A model generated the notes under the pieces. It was not told the DNA's origin and made no database searches. It saw only the letters and a list, made by a program, of their open reading frames with translations. The translations under genes were made by a program, and so were the position numbers. Below are positions 42,640-51,710 of a stretch of DNA of 64,000 bases, one piece after another; position 1 is the stretch's first letter, and every line of letters begins with the position of its first letter. Origin of the DNA: Leptothoe sp034932105 (GTDB taxonomy: Bacteria > Cyanobacteriota > Cyanobacteriia > Phormidesmidales > Phormidesmidaceae); assembly GCF_034932105.1 (NCBI RefSeq), contig NZ_JAYGIG010000115.1, forward strand, positions 62,001-126,000. Direction: 5' to 3'.

Positions 42640-42848
42640 GGCGCGGGGCCCACAGTAATGGGCGCGGGGCCCACAGTAATGGGCGCGAGGCCCACAGTAA
42701 TGGGCGCGGGGCCCACAGTAATGGGCGCGGGGCCCACAGTAATGGGCGCGGGGCCCACAGTAATGGGCGCGGGGCCCACAGTAATGGGCGCGGGGCCCAC
42801 AGTAATGGGCGCGGGGCCCACAGCAATGGGCGTGGGGCCCATAGAATC
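42640..42848. repeat. 21-bp palindromic tandem array (nine full units plus partial ends)
   Basis: The unit GGGCGCGGGGCCCACAGTAAT repeats with a strict 21-bp period (CCCACA at 42649, 42670 and onward) with rare changes (GCGAGG in one unit, CAGCAAT in the ninth). Each unit contains GGGCCC and the arms GCCCA...TGGGC, so every unit can form a hairpin. The period equals seven codons and two helical turns, so all frames stay open on both strands; the predicted peptides are artefacts. It lies between the 3' end of the barrel gene and the start of the TPR gene, that is, in the TPR leader. Confidence 0.9.
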
Positions 42849-42858
42849 AATCAAAAAG

Positions 42859-44295
42859 TCAATCAAAAAGTTCTAATAAATCCCAATCCGCACGAATGCG
42901 GAATCCAAATACCGACTCCGAGAATTCATCCCGCAACTGCCAGCTGATGGCAGCCCGAGCATTGGGGGCCAGCCTGATATCGTAAAACGTTTCCAAGACA
43001 TCGGGGCGGTCACCCTGGCGTCGATCATTATTGCTAAGTTGGCGACCGTAGCCGATGCCAAAGCGATCATCATCGATCAATAGATCCAGGAAATTCACCC
43101 CAAAACTATAGGTGTCGCCTGAAATATCCAAATCAGCATTTCTGTGGTGACCGTAGCGGCCAAATAAACCCGCATTTATCTCGGGGATAAACCACTCGGC
43201 GTTGATGCCATAGGACACCTCACGATCACCTTCCCGGGGACCAAATACCCCATTGCGATTGATTTGGAAACTCTCGGGGATACCATCGCGGTCACCGTTA
43301 TCCGTGGCACTCACATAGGTGCCGCGCACAATCAGATTGCCAAGGTTCACCCCTAATTCCGCCGCCACAGCATCAAAGTCTAGGTCACTAAAACCACCGG
43401 AGGAAAAGACGGCGGTTTTCAGAATGACTTCATCAATCGGTCGCCATTGCAGCAGGGCGGCGGGCTGAGACTCTAACTGGGTGGCGGCCAAGGCCGGGTT
43501 GGTCTGAAAAACGGGATTGATAAAGTGGGTCAGGCTGTCCTTGGCAAAACTATTGCGATCGAAAAATGAGGACAGCTCGATCAGCCCCGCTGCGCCCCGC
43601 AGGCCAGGTAACTCAGGCGGAGACGCAACTATATAGAGTTCACTAATGTTTACCCCGGTGGACCTTGTATCCGAAAAGGCGTCACCGGTGGACAGGTCCA
43701 CAGCACCCACGACGGCCACATTAGACTCTAGGAAGTAGTGACCATATACTCGGGCGCGGGCAGAAAATTCATCCCCCTCTTGAATGGCGGCGGTCTGCAG
43801 TTTGAGGGATGGCGGTGTGAGGGGGCCATCCTCTAATTCAGCTCCATCCCCAGGTGTGCCGTCCGGCAGCGTTTCTGGCCCCGAGAGGGGAGCGAGTACC
43901 CCGTCCCCGGAGGGTTCAACCGAATTTTCATCAAAGAAAAAAGGATCTGAGGGCTCCGCTAGATCGCTGGAGTCTGCCTGAGCCACTAGGGGGGGGCTAT
44001 CTGTGGTGTTGTCTGTAGATGAACCGATAGTAGTACTCTCTGCGGATTCATCACTCTCTGCGGATTCATCACTCTCTGCAGATTCATCACTCTCTGCAGA
44101 TTCATCCCCCGTAGTGTCATCCTCAGCCGAGGGAGACATGAGGGTAATGGTTTCAGACCCTGTGACCTCTGAATGGGTTTCTGGATGTATTTCTAGGGGT
44201 GAGGCCATGACTGGCAATGCAATGATCGCCATGACCACCCACACCATCCAAGCCACCAGCGGCATTGCCTGAAAATCCCGAGCAATATCCCTCAT
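42859..44295 (-). CDS. Outer-membrane beta-barrel (porin-like) protein with acidic repeat
   Basis: About 478 residues. A hydrophobic signal region (MPLVAWMVWVVMAIIALPVM) is followed by a low-complexity acidic linker made of ESDESA units (encoded by an 18-bp repeat at 44030-44105) and a Pro/Gly/Glu-rich stretch to ~150. A C-terminal ~320-residue barrel-like domain follows with alternating strands (AELGVNLGNLIVRGTYVSAT, SYGINAEWFIPEINAGLFGR, YSFGVNFLDLLIDDDRFGIG). It ends FRIRADWDLLELFD, a plausible outer-membrane sorting signal. Start uncertain: TTG 44307, ATG 44295 or ATG 44265. Probably an outer-membrane channel for the product handled by the TPR and GH8 proteins. Confidence 0.65.
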   Translation of the reverse strand: MRDIARDFQAMPLVAWMVWVVMAIIALPVMASPLEIHPETHSEVTGSETITLMSPSAEDDTTGDESAESDESAESDESAESDESAESTTIGSSTDNTTDSPPLVAQADSSDLAEPSDPFFFDENSVEPSGDGVLAPLSGPETLPDGTPGDGAELEDGPLTPPSLKLQTAAIQEGDEFSARARVYGHYFLESNVAVVGAVDLSTGDAFSDTRSTGVNISELYIVASPPELPGLRGAAGLIELSSFFDRNSFAKDSLTHFINPVFQTNPALAATQLESQPAALLQWRPIDEVILKTAVFSSGGFSDLDFDAVAAELGVNLGNLIVRGTYVSATDNGDRDGIPESFQINRNGVFGPREGDREVSYGINAEWFIPEINAGLFGRYGHHRNADLDISGDTYSFGVNFLDLLIDDDRFGIGYGRQLSNNDRRQGDRPDVLETFYDIRLAPNARAAISWQLRDEFSESVFGFRIRADWDLLELFD

Positions 44296-44307
44296 AGTCC
44301 TTTCCAA

Positions 44308-44880
44308 ATAAATGTTCGTTTAAGTGTTCGTTTAAGTGTTTTGCCATTACGGACCCTTTTCTAAATCAGCAACAGCACTGTTTTTGAGCCTACTGGGTGA
44401 GGACGTCTATCAACACAGGACGCTAGGCGCGCCATCTGTATCAATGGATTTCATCCAACAGCTATAGTTTTCTAGATAATGTTTACCCAAGGGGCCTACC
44501 CCCAATGGATGTTCTATAACCAGAGCTACCATCGGTATTCATCCCATAGTTACTTCATCGGGTTAAATCGTCATCATTACCCTGGAATAACAAGATGATT
44601 AATTGACAGTCTTGTTCCTAAACTTGTCTAAAGCCTTATATTTTCTAGCCATGGGCACCCTGTATAAAAATACTGACTTTATGGGCTCTTTATAAAAGTG
44701 ATGGCTAGGCCCTAGGGGGTTAGGGTCTTAGGGCCAGTTTGCCATGAGTCCCATGAACCAAGTTTCATCGGCTAAGTCCCGTGAATAAACGTTGACTAAC
44801 GGGGGTTAGCCCAACCAAGGTCGTATTTTAAAGACATCGGGAAAGACATCTGAAACCATCAACACTATAGAGAGTAAACC
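44308..44880. other. Divergent intergenic region, barrel gene / IPP isomerase
   Basis: This 573-bp region has no coding frame. It contains the direct repeat GTTCGTTTAAGT twice (near 44315-44340), just upstream of the barrel gene, and several AT-rich -10-like boxes (TATAAAAATA near 44663, TATAAAAG near 44692). Both promoters probably lie here. Confidence 0.35.
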
Positions 44881-45954
44881 GTGGGTCAGACCGCTAGTTT
44901 GAACAAGACAAACCCTGCCATCATGCCTGCCACTATTGAGGATCGAAAAGCAGATCATCTGCGCATCTGCCTAGAGGATGATGTGCAATGCCATCAGATC
45001 ACGACGGGGCTAGAAAACTATCGCTTTATCCATTGTGGATTGCCGGAACTGAGCTATGACCAGGTGGACATTAGCACCCAGTTCCTGGGCAAAACTCTGG
45101 GAGCACCCCTTCTGATTTCGTCCATGACCGGGGGCACTGAACAGGCCCGTCTGATCAATCAGCGATTGGCCATAACGGCCCAGAAATTTGGCTTGGCTAT
45201 GGGGGTGGGATCCCAGCGGGTGGCGGTGGAAAAACCTGAGCTGGCTGACACCTTTAATGTGCGTAGTTATGCCCCGGATGCCCTACTGCTAGCCAATTTG
45301 GGGGCGGTGCAGTTGAACTATAGCTATGGGCTGGAGCACTGTCAGCGGGTGGTGGATTGGCTGCAGGCCGATGCCCTGATTTTGCATCTCAATCCCTTAC
45401 AGGAATGTGTTCAGACCCGAGGTGATACGGATTTTAGGGGTCTGATGGCCAAGATTGAAACCCTGTGTGCCCAAATGCCGGTGCCGGTGATTGCCAAGGA
45501 GGTGGGGAATGGTATTTCGGGTAGCTTAGCCCAGCAGCTGATTAATGTTGGTGTTGCCGCCATCGATACCGCCGGGGCTGGCGGCACATCCTGGGCGCGG
45601 GTGGAAAGCGAGCGAGCCCAGGATGTTATGCAGCGTCGTCTGGGGCAAACCTTTGCGGACTGGGGTTTACCCACGGCTGACTGTATTGTCGGGGTGCGGG
45701 AAATCGCTCCCCACATTCCCCTGATCGCCTCGGGCGGTTTACGCAATGGTCTCCATGTGGCTAAAACCCTGGCCCTGGGGGCTGACATTGCCGGTTTAGC
45801 GCTGCCCTTCCTCAAGGCAGCGGACCATTCAGAAGCGGCCCTGGACACCTTGACCGATATCCTGATCGCCGAACTGAAAACCGCTCTATTTTGCACTGGC
45901 CAGGGGAATCTTCGAGACCTGAGACACGCTCAGGTGCTTCAGCGCCTACCATAG
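44881..45954 (+). CDS. fni: Type 2 isopentenyl-diphosphate isomerase (FMN-dependent)
   Basis: This 357-residue flavoenzyme interconverts IPP and DMAPP for isoprenoid synthesis. Motifs: APLLISSMTGGTEQARLINQ (FMN/substrate loop, residues ~75-95), QLNYSYGLEHCQRVVDWLQA, LHLNPLQECVQTRGDTDF, VPVIAKEVGNGISG (Lys) and LIASGGLRNGLHVAKTLALG with GADIAGLALPFL. Cyanobacteria use this type. The start is GTG 44881 or ATG 44923; the first ~14 residues lie outside the conserved fold. It lies 36 bp upstream of sppA on the same strand. Confidence 0.93.
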   Translation: MGQTASLNKTNPAIMPATIEDRKADHLRICLEDDVQCHQITTGLENYRFIHCGLPELSYDQVDISTQFLGKTLGAPLLISSMTGGTEQARLINQRLAITAQKFGLAMGVGSQRVAVEKPELADTFNVRSYAPDALLLANLGAVQLNYSYGLEHCQRVVDWLQADALILHLNPLQECVQTRGDTDFRGLMAKIETLCAQMPVPVIAKEVGNGISGSLAQQLINVGVAAIDTAGAGGTSWARVESERAQDVMQRRLGQTFADWGLPTADCIVGVREIAPHIPLIASGGLRNGLHVAKTLALGADIAGLALPFLKAADHSEAALDTLTDILIAELKTALFCTGQGNLRDLRHAQVLQRLP

Positions 45955-45990
45955 ATTAAATTCAGTTACCTATCCTTCTGCGCCTCCACC

Positions 45991-47814
45991 ATGCGAGATT
46001 TTTTTAAGTACGCGGCTGCTAGTGCCCTTGGAACTGTCGTTGGTCTATTTAGCTTAGTGGCCCTGCTGGGGGTGGGGGCGTTGGGGATAGCGGGCCTTTT
46101 TCTCAACTCCGCCGCCTCTGAAACCGAGCCCGAGGTGGAAAAAAACTCAATTTTGGTGTTTGATTTGGCCACCGACATTGTGGATGCGGTGCCCTACTCT
46201 GGCCCTAGCATCGTATTGGAAGAAACCTTGTCTGGCAGCACCTATCGGGCCATATCGCTCCATCGGGCTCTGGCCAGCATTGAGGCGGCGGCGGGGGATG
46301 ACAATATTAAGGCCATTTACCTGACGGGGAATACTAATGCGGGATTTGCCACCCTGAAGGAGCTACGAATGGCCCTAGAGAAATTTAAGGCCGACTCTGG
46401 TAAGCCGGTGTTGGCCAACAACACCATCTGGAGTGAGCGTGACTATTACCTGGCATCTGTGGCGGATTCCCTGTACCTGAACCCGGCGGGGGTGATGGAA
46501 CTGAATGGATTTCAGGCGGAAATTCAGTTTCTAGCTGGAGCCCTGAGCAAGTATGGTGTGGGCGTCCAAGTGCTGAGAGCTGGCCGGTATAAATCGGCGA
46601 TTGAACCGTTTACTCGCACCAACATTAGCCCAGAGGAAAAGCAGCAGACCCAGGCGTTGCTTTCTGACCTGTGGCAAGAGTTTTTGACCACCACCAGCAA
46701 GGCTCGGGAGACCACCCCCGAGGCGATTCAAGCCATTGCTGAAAACCAAGGCCTGTTACCTGCGGAGGCAGCTCAAGCTGCTGGGTTAATTGACAAAGTT
46801 GCTTTTTATGATGATGTGTTGACCGAGCTACGGGAGCTGACGGATCAAACGGATGCTCCATGGGAAGAGGAAGAGGATGATTTTACCCAGATTGGTCTTG
46901 ATCTCTATAGTGAAACCATCGCTGTGGATGGAGGCGACAAGGATACTATTGCCGTGGTTTATGCCAACGGTGAAATCGTGGATGGGGAAGGGTCTGCCGC
47001 TGGTTTAATTACCTCTGACGGTCTGTCTGACACTCTGCGCCAGGTGCGTAAGGATGATGACATTCAAGCGGTGGTGCTGCGGGTGAATAGCCCTGGGGGA
47101 AGTGCGATCGCATCTGAAATTATTGCCCATGAGGTGGAGCTATTGGCTGCCGAGAAACCCGTCATTGTCTCCATGGGTGACTACGCCGCCTCGGGGGGCT
47201 ACATGATTGCCGCCCCCGGCGATCAAATTTTTGCCACCCCCGGCACCATTACCGGCTCGATCGGAGTGTATGGCCTCAGGTTAAACTTTAAGGAAATTGC
47301 CAATCGCAACGGCGTCACGTGGGATGTGATCAAAACTGCGAAACTGGCTGACATTGACACCATTAGCCGTCCCCAGAGTGAGTCTGAGCTGAAACTACAG
47401 CAGACCTTTGTCAATACCCTGTACGATCGCTTTTTGACCCTGGTGGCCGCCGGTCGCGAAATTTCTAAGGAAAATGTTAACCAGGTAGCCCAAGGACGAG
47501 TCTGGTCTGGCACCGATGCCGCAGGCGTCAGCTTAGTGGACCAAATGGGGGGCCTAAATGCTGCCATTGAAGCGGCGGCAGCGGCGGCTGAGATAGAAGA
47601 CTGGCAGGTGGAGGAATTACCCACCCCTCCCAGTCTGGAAGAACAAATCCTCGATAGTCTCTTTGGGGTTGGGCTAGCTACTAAGCTGCCTTGGGCCCAG
47701 GACCCGATTTCCCAAGAAGCGATGAAACTGAGGGAAGAGCTGAGCCTATTAAAAACTCTCAATGATCCTCAGGGTGTTTATATGCGGCTACCGTTTACCA
47801 CGGAGATTGAATGA
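45991..47814 (+). CDS. sppA: Signal peptide peptidase SppA (67 kDa type)
   Basis: This 607-residue protein has an N-terminal membrane anchor (LGTVVGLFSLVALLGVGALG) and tandem S49 domains. The general base Lys is in LRAGRYKSAIEPFTR (near 200), and the nucleophile Ser is in VSMGDYAASGGYMIAAPGDQ (near 400), matching the two-domain arrangement of the long SppA type. VNSPGGSAIASEI is the oxyanion segment. It degrades cleaved signal peptides in the membrane; in cyanobacteria a member also affects light acclimation. All catalytic residues are visible. Confidence 0.93.
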   Translation: MRDFFKYAAASALGTVVGLFSLVALLGVGALGIAGLFLNSAASETEPEVEKNSILVFDLATDIVDAVPYSGPSIVLEETLSGSTYRAISLHRALASIEAAAGDDNIKAIYLTGNTNAGFATLKELRMALEKFKADSGKPVLANNTIWSERDYYLASVADSLYLNPAGVMELNGFQAEIQFLAGALSKYGVGVQVLRAGRYKSAIEPFTRTNISPEEKQQTQALLSDLWQEFLTTTSKARETTPEAIQAIAENQGLLPAEAAQAAGLIDKVAFYDDVLTELRELTDQTDAPWEEEEDDFTQIGLDLYSETIAVDGGDKDTIAVVYANGEIVDGEGSAAGLITSDGLSDTLRQVRKDDDIQAVVLRVNSPGGSAIASEIIAHEVELLAAEKPVIVSMGDYAASGGYMIAAPGDQIFATPGTITGSIGVYGLRLNFKEIANRNGVTWDVIKTAKLADIDTISRPQSESELKLQQTFVNTLYDRFLTLVAAGREISKENVNQVAQGRVWSGTDAAGVSLVDQMGGLNAAIEAAAAAAEIEDWQVEELPTPPSLEEQILDSLFGVGLATKLPWAQDPISQEAMKLREELSLLKTLNDPQGVYMRLPFTTEIE

Positions 47815-47885
47815 GAGGTGGTTAAGAGACAACTTTAACAACAGTCTACGCTAAGTTTCTTAAATAGCCTTTCTGAATATGCCTA

Positions 47886-50867
47886 CTAGCCCGACAACCG
47901 CACTTGGGAGCCTTGCTCTGTTTTTGTCACATCAATGCGAGTCTGGAATGCCTCGCGGAAATGGGGCATGTGGGTCACGGCCAAAATACAGGCAAAATCT
48001 GGTGCGATCGCATTGATCGCCGCCACTAACCGATCGCATCCTGCCTGGTCCTGGGTGCCAAACCCCTCATCAATAATCAACATCTGCAGTGCCAGCCCCG
48101 ATTGCTGGGCCAGTAATCGGGCCAGGGCCAATCGAATCGCAAAGTTCACCCGAAACGCCTCCCCGCCGGAATAGGTCTCATAGGCCCGAGTGCCCTGGGT
48201 ATCGGCAATCAAAATATCCAAGGTGTCGATCAGCTTTTTGCGCCCTGACCGCTGGGTCACAAACTGCACATGGAGCTGGTGGGCACTGAGACGCCCCAAG
48301 ATCTGGTTGGTTTCCGCCTCCAGCTGGGGCAACAGATTTTCGATCATCAACGCCTGAATACCGTTTTTACCAAAGGCCTGCTGCAGTTCCTGGTGTACCC
48401 TGAGCTGGTGTTGATGGCTGTGGAGCTGCTGCCGCTGCTGCTCTACTTGCTGTTCCAGGGTATCGAGCTGTTGGATCTGCTGGTTTAAATGGCCCAGCTG
48501 ACTGAGCTGTTGTTCTCGCTGGGTTTGCAGTTGGGCTAGGGTGGCCTCCACCTGTTGGATTTGGTCTGTCACCTCGAGCACTAGGGCCGTCTCAGCCTCA
48601 GCAATCTGTTGTTTGAGGGTGTCATATTGCTGTTGTTGTGCGGTCTGGGCCTGGATTAACCCATGGCGTTGTTGCTCCAGCCCAGGCAAAGTGGCCCGGG
48701 CCTGTTGTAGGGTGTGGTACCGTAGCTGCCACTGTTGTAGGTCCTGCAGCTGGGTGCGTAGCTGTTGGTGATGGGCGGGGTTATAGTCCAACTCCGCTAG
48801 GGTGGTGGCCGCCTGCAGCAGTTCTTCAGGGGGCTCTTGGTCAAAGGTTTGCAGCTGCGATCGCAACTTTGCCAAGGCCGTTTCCACCCCAGGACGTTCC
48901 GCCAGCAGCCGGGCCAACCGCCGCTCAGCCTGGGCCAATTCAGCCTGCTTAAACTCAGCCCAGCGCAGCTTTTCCACCTGGTTACGGGCCAAAGCATGGT
49001 CCCGTTCATCATAGTTTAGGGTGGCCAACTGTTGTTCCAGCTGTTGATACTCCTGCTGCAGCTCGGTGGCATAGTCTTCCGAGTCCAAACATTGTTCCAA
49101 ATGCTGTCGTTCTTGTTCCAGGGCCTTTAGCTGGGTGGTGGCCTCCGTTGAGGACGCCAGCTGCGCCTGCAGACCTCCCCGCTCTTGGAGTACAGCGTCG
49201 TACTGGGCCAACTCCGTTTCCAAGGCCCGATATTCGCGCCGTAATACCTGAATCTCCCGTTGTGAAGTGGTCAACTGTTCTCGAATCACCCAGATTCGCT
49301 GTTGTAGCGTATCCCGTTCCTGCTGGAGCTGGGCCATCACCTGGGTGCCGTGGTCGGCTAAGGGCTGGTTACACAGAGGACAGTGGGCCTCAGGCTGGTT
49401 CAGCATGGCGAGGCGTTGATCCAGTTGGATTAGCTGCTGTTCATGCTGGCGATATTCAGTTTGCAGCTGGGCCATAAAGTCTCGTCGCTCTTGGCCCTTT
49501 TGCTGGACCTGAGCCTGGTAGGCCCGCCGCTGCTCGAGGTAAGCCAGCTGATGCTGGACCTTGGCCAGGGTTTGGTGCAGCTCCGGTCGGCGCTGGGTGG
49601 TGAGGGTGGCCTGGGTTTGGCTAATGGCGTCTAGCCGGGCTTCTAATCGGGCTGAAGCTTGTTTTAACCGATTGTGTATCTGCTGACGACGCTGCTGCAG
49701 CGGTGCCACATCCATTTGGCGCTGGTCCAATTGGCTCAGCTGCTGGCGCGCCACTTGTAGCTGAACCAGGGTGGCGGCTACGGTTTCCCGTTGGGCCTGA
49801 GTCTGTTGCAGTTCCCCAATGGTCTCATCCAGGGCCGCCAGCTTTAGCTCCATTTGGCTGATGGCGGTCTGCATGGTCCCTCGCTGTTCCTGCCGTTGGG
49901 CCTGGAGCTGCATCTGTAGGGCCTGAACCTGCTGATATTGTTGAAATCGCTGACCATACTCTTCTTCTTGGTGCCGCAATTGCTGCAGCTGTTGCTGGCC
50001 CGCTTCAATCTCACTGGCGGCGTTCAACTCCCGCTGTAGAGACTGGCATTGTTGGCCTAGTCGCTGCAGCTCTGCCCCTCGCTGTAGCTGGCTTTGGTGC
50101 AGATGGTTTAACTGTTGTCGGGCCGTCTGTAGAGACTGTTGTTGCTGCTGTCTCTGCTGTTGCTGCTGCTGTAATTTTTCCCGCTGTTGTTGGGTCAATT
50201 GCTGTTGCTGTTGGGTCTGCTGGGTCTGTTCTTGGAGAGCCTGGTGGTGACTTGCGATCGCACTGCGCTGGGCCAATTCTTCCTCGGCCTGGTCCAGCGC
50301 CAGCCCCAACACCTTAGTCTCGGCCTGGTAATCCCGCCCCCGCTCTCGCGACCGTTCCACTAAGCGATCATACTGACTTAGCTTCATCAGATCAGCCAAG
50401 ATCTGTTTCCGTTCACCTGGCCGCTTCAACATAAACTCATCCGCCCGCCCTTGGCGTAAATAAGCCGAATGAATAAACGTCTCATAGTCCACTTTCAGGT
50501 GCTGGACAATCAGCTGCTGTGTGGCCCGCACCCCTCGCTCGGTCAGGGGACGAAACCCATTGGGCGTCTGGATTTGGAATTCCAGGAAACAACCCTGCTT
50601 CCGCCTGCGCCCCCGCAAAATTCGATAGACCCGTCCCTGGTGCTCAAAGACGAACTCCACCTTGACCTCCTTGGCCCCAAGGTGAATCACATCATCATCG
50701 GCCGCCACCCGACTATGACCCCACACCACCCAGCCCATCGCCTCCAGCAACGATGATTTACCAGCCCCATTGGGGCCACAAATACAAGCCACATGTAACC
50801 CAGCAAAATCGAGGGAGACCTCTCGATAGCTCAAAAAGTTAATTAGGGTCAGTCGTTTCGGAATCAT
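47886..50867 (-). CDS. sbcC: SbcC/Rad50-type exonuclease subunit (SMC-like ATPase)
   Basis: This 993-residue protein has an N-terminal ATP-binding lobe with Walker A CGPNGAGKSSLLEAMGW (residues ~30-46). Two long coiled coils, extremely rich in glutamine, flank a zinc hook (HCPLCNQPLADHG, near 492). The C-terminal lobe has the signature YSGGEAFRVNFAIRLALARL and Walker B/D-loop MLIIDEGFGTQDQAG. With SbcD it cleaves hairpins and DNA ends. sbcD is not in the window. The base pattern CAGCAG/CTGCTG, from Gln codons, makes the coding strand locally repetitive. It is convergent with sppA, with 71 bp between stops. Confidence 0.93.
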   Translation of the reverse strand: MIPKRLTLINFLSYREVSLDFAGLHVACICGPNGAGKSSLLEAMGWVVWGHSRVAADDDVIHLGAKEVKVEFVFEHQGRVYRILRGRRRKQGCFLEFQIQTPNGFRPLTERGVRATQQLIVQHLKVDYETFIHSAYLRQGRADEFMLKRPGERKQILADLMKLSQYDRLVERSRERGRDYQAETKVLGLALDQAEEELAQRSAIASHHQALQEQTQQTQQQQQLTQQQREKLQQQQQQRQQQQQSLQTARQQLNHLHQSQLQRGAELQRLGQQCQSLQRELNAASEIEAGQQQLQQLRHQEEEYGQRFQQYQQVQALQMQLQAQRQEQRGTMQTAISQMELKLAALDETIGELQQTQAQRETVAATLVQLQVARQQLSQLDQRQMDVAPLQQRRQQIHNRLKQASARLEARLDAISQTQATLTTQRRPELHQTLAKVQHQLAYLEQRRAYQAQVQQKGQERRDFMAQLQTEYRQHEQQLIQLDQRLAMLNQPEAHCPLCNQPLADHGTQVMAQLQQERDTLQQRIWVIREQLTTSQREIQVLRREYRALETELAQYDAVLQERGGLQAQLASSTEATTQLKALEQERQHLEQCLDSEDYATELQQEYQQLEQQLATLNYDERDHALARNQVEKLRWAEFKQAELAQAERRLARLLAERPGVETALAKLRSQLQTFDQEPPEELLQAATTLAELDYNPAHHQQLRTQLQDLQQWQLRYHTLQQARATLPGLEQQRHGLIQAQTAQQQQYDTLKQQIAEAETALVLEVTDQIQQVEATLAQLQTQREQQLSQLGHLNQQIQQLDTLEQQVEQQRQQLHSHQHQLRVHQELQQAFGKNGIQALMIENLLPQLEAETNQILGRLSAHQLHVQFVTQRSGRKKLIDTLDILIADTQGTRAYETYSGGEAFRVNFAIRLALARLLAQQSGLALQMLIIDEGFGTQDQAGCDRLVAAINAIAPDFACILAVTHMPHFREAFQTRIDVTKTEQGSQVRLSG

Positions 50868-51209
50868 GTCATAGCTTTCCAGCCTATGACTACCATAGCA
50901 AGTACATACGATCTTTAGTACTTACGATCTGGTTTTTAAATACTTAATGATTCCATCGATCTGGTTTACTTATCTGGTTTGCTTGTTTACTGAGCTGATT
51001 GGCTGATTGTAAATGGGCAATTCCTTTTTTATCCTTAAGAAGGATTCTTGTGGCATCAAAATCGACATATATTACACCCTAGTCAGTGAATACACTCAAA
51101 ATGATTCAAATCTAACTAAAAAAATCAGGGTTGATCTAGGCAACTTTATTTATCCTTGGAACCTGGGCTGGTAATTTTTTTCGCTGACCGATTAGAGGAG
51201 TTTGGAATC
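50868..51209. other. Divergent intergenic region, sbcC / small domain protein
   Basis: This 342-bp AT-rich region has imperfect direct repeats of (A/T)CGATCTGGTTT (near 50930-50990) and no coding frame. Both promoters should lie here. GAGGAG at about 51194 is the ribosome site for the next gene. Confidence 0.4.
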
Positions 51210-51602
51210 ATGGAAGGCACTGTAATCAGGGATCTCAAAGTACATAGTCAACACAATTGCTATCGTCTTAGTCCTGAGCAAATGAACGCAATTCAGGACA
51301 ATGGTGTTTCAGTGACATTAGATCCTGGCACCAATGTGGTTAAACTTCGCGATAGTGGCGTTTCTTACACCACAGGCACCGGAGCTAAGGCGGAACCATG
51401 GCTTTTGTTCTGGATCTATGGCGGCAAAGTTATTAACCAAAAAACTAATGTGGAAGTACAAGCTACTTGGGCTTCCTTAAATGGCTATGACGACTCCCTA
51501 GTCATTGATGTAATTGAATCGGCTACACTCTGCGCGTTTTTATTTGATACCAGTACAGGTAACCACAGCGGTGAGCTAACGCTGGCCGTAACTCATCTTT
51601 AG
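51210..51602 (+). CDS. Stand-alone copy of a novel beta-rich domain
   Basis: From ATG 51210 (GAGGAG eleven bp upstream) the product has about 130 residues. Its centre and end (WLLFWIYGGKVINQKTNVEV, then SLNGYDDSLVIDVIESATLC and AFLFDTSTGNHSGELTLAVT) match the C-terminal domain of the 1021-residue protein encoded next (WIHGGTVINQKTGVPV..., LNGYDDTLILDVREPATLC). The upstream TTG at 51156 is rejected for lack of a ribosome site. There is no signal peptide. The domain is not recognised. The pair suggests either duplication and fusion or interaction between the two products. Confidence 0.65.
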   Translation: MEGTVIRDLKVHSQHNCYRLSPEQMNAIQDNGVSVTLDPGTNVVKLRDSGVSYTTGTGAKAEPWLLFWIYGGKVINQKTNVEVQATWASLNGYDDSLVIDVIESATLCAFLFDTSTGNHSGELTLAVTHL

Positions 51603-51710
51603 TCCCATTAGGTCAATTGGGTTGCCCTTAGTCATAAGGCTCCTACCTAGCTATTTCTGCTTTTACTGTCCATACCCTACGCATTTTGGATCAGAATCGT
51701 GTACCGAAAG

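Noticed and set aside
42601..42876. Open frames through the 21-bp array on both strands
   Set aside because: A 21-bp period keeps frames open by arithmetic; the products are simple seven-residue repeats.
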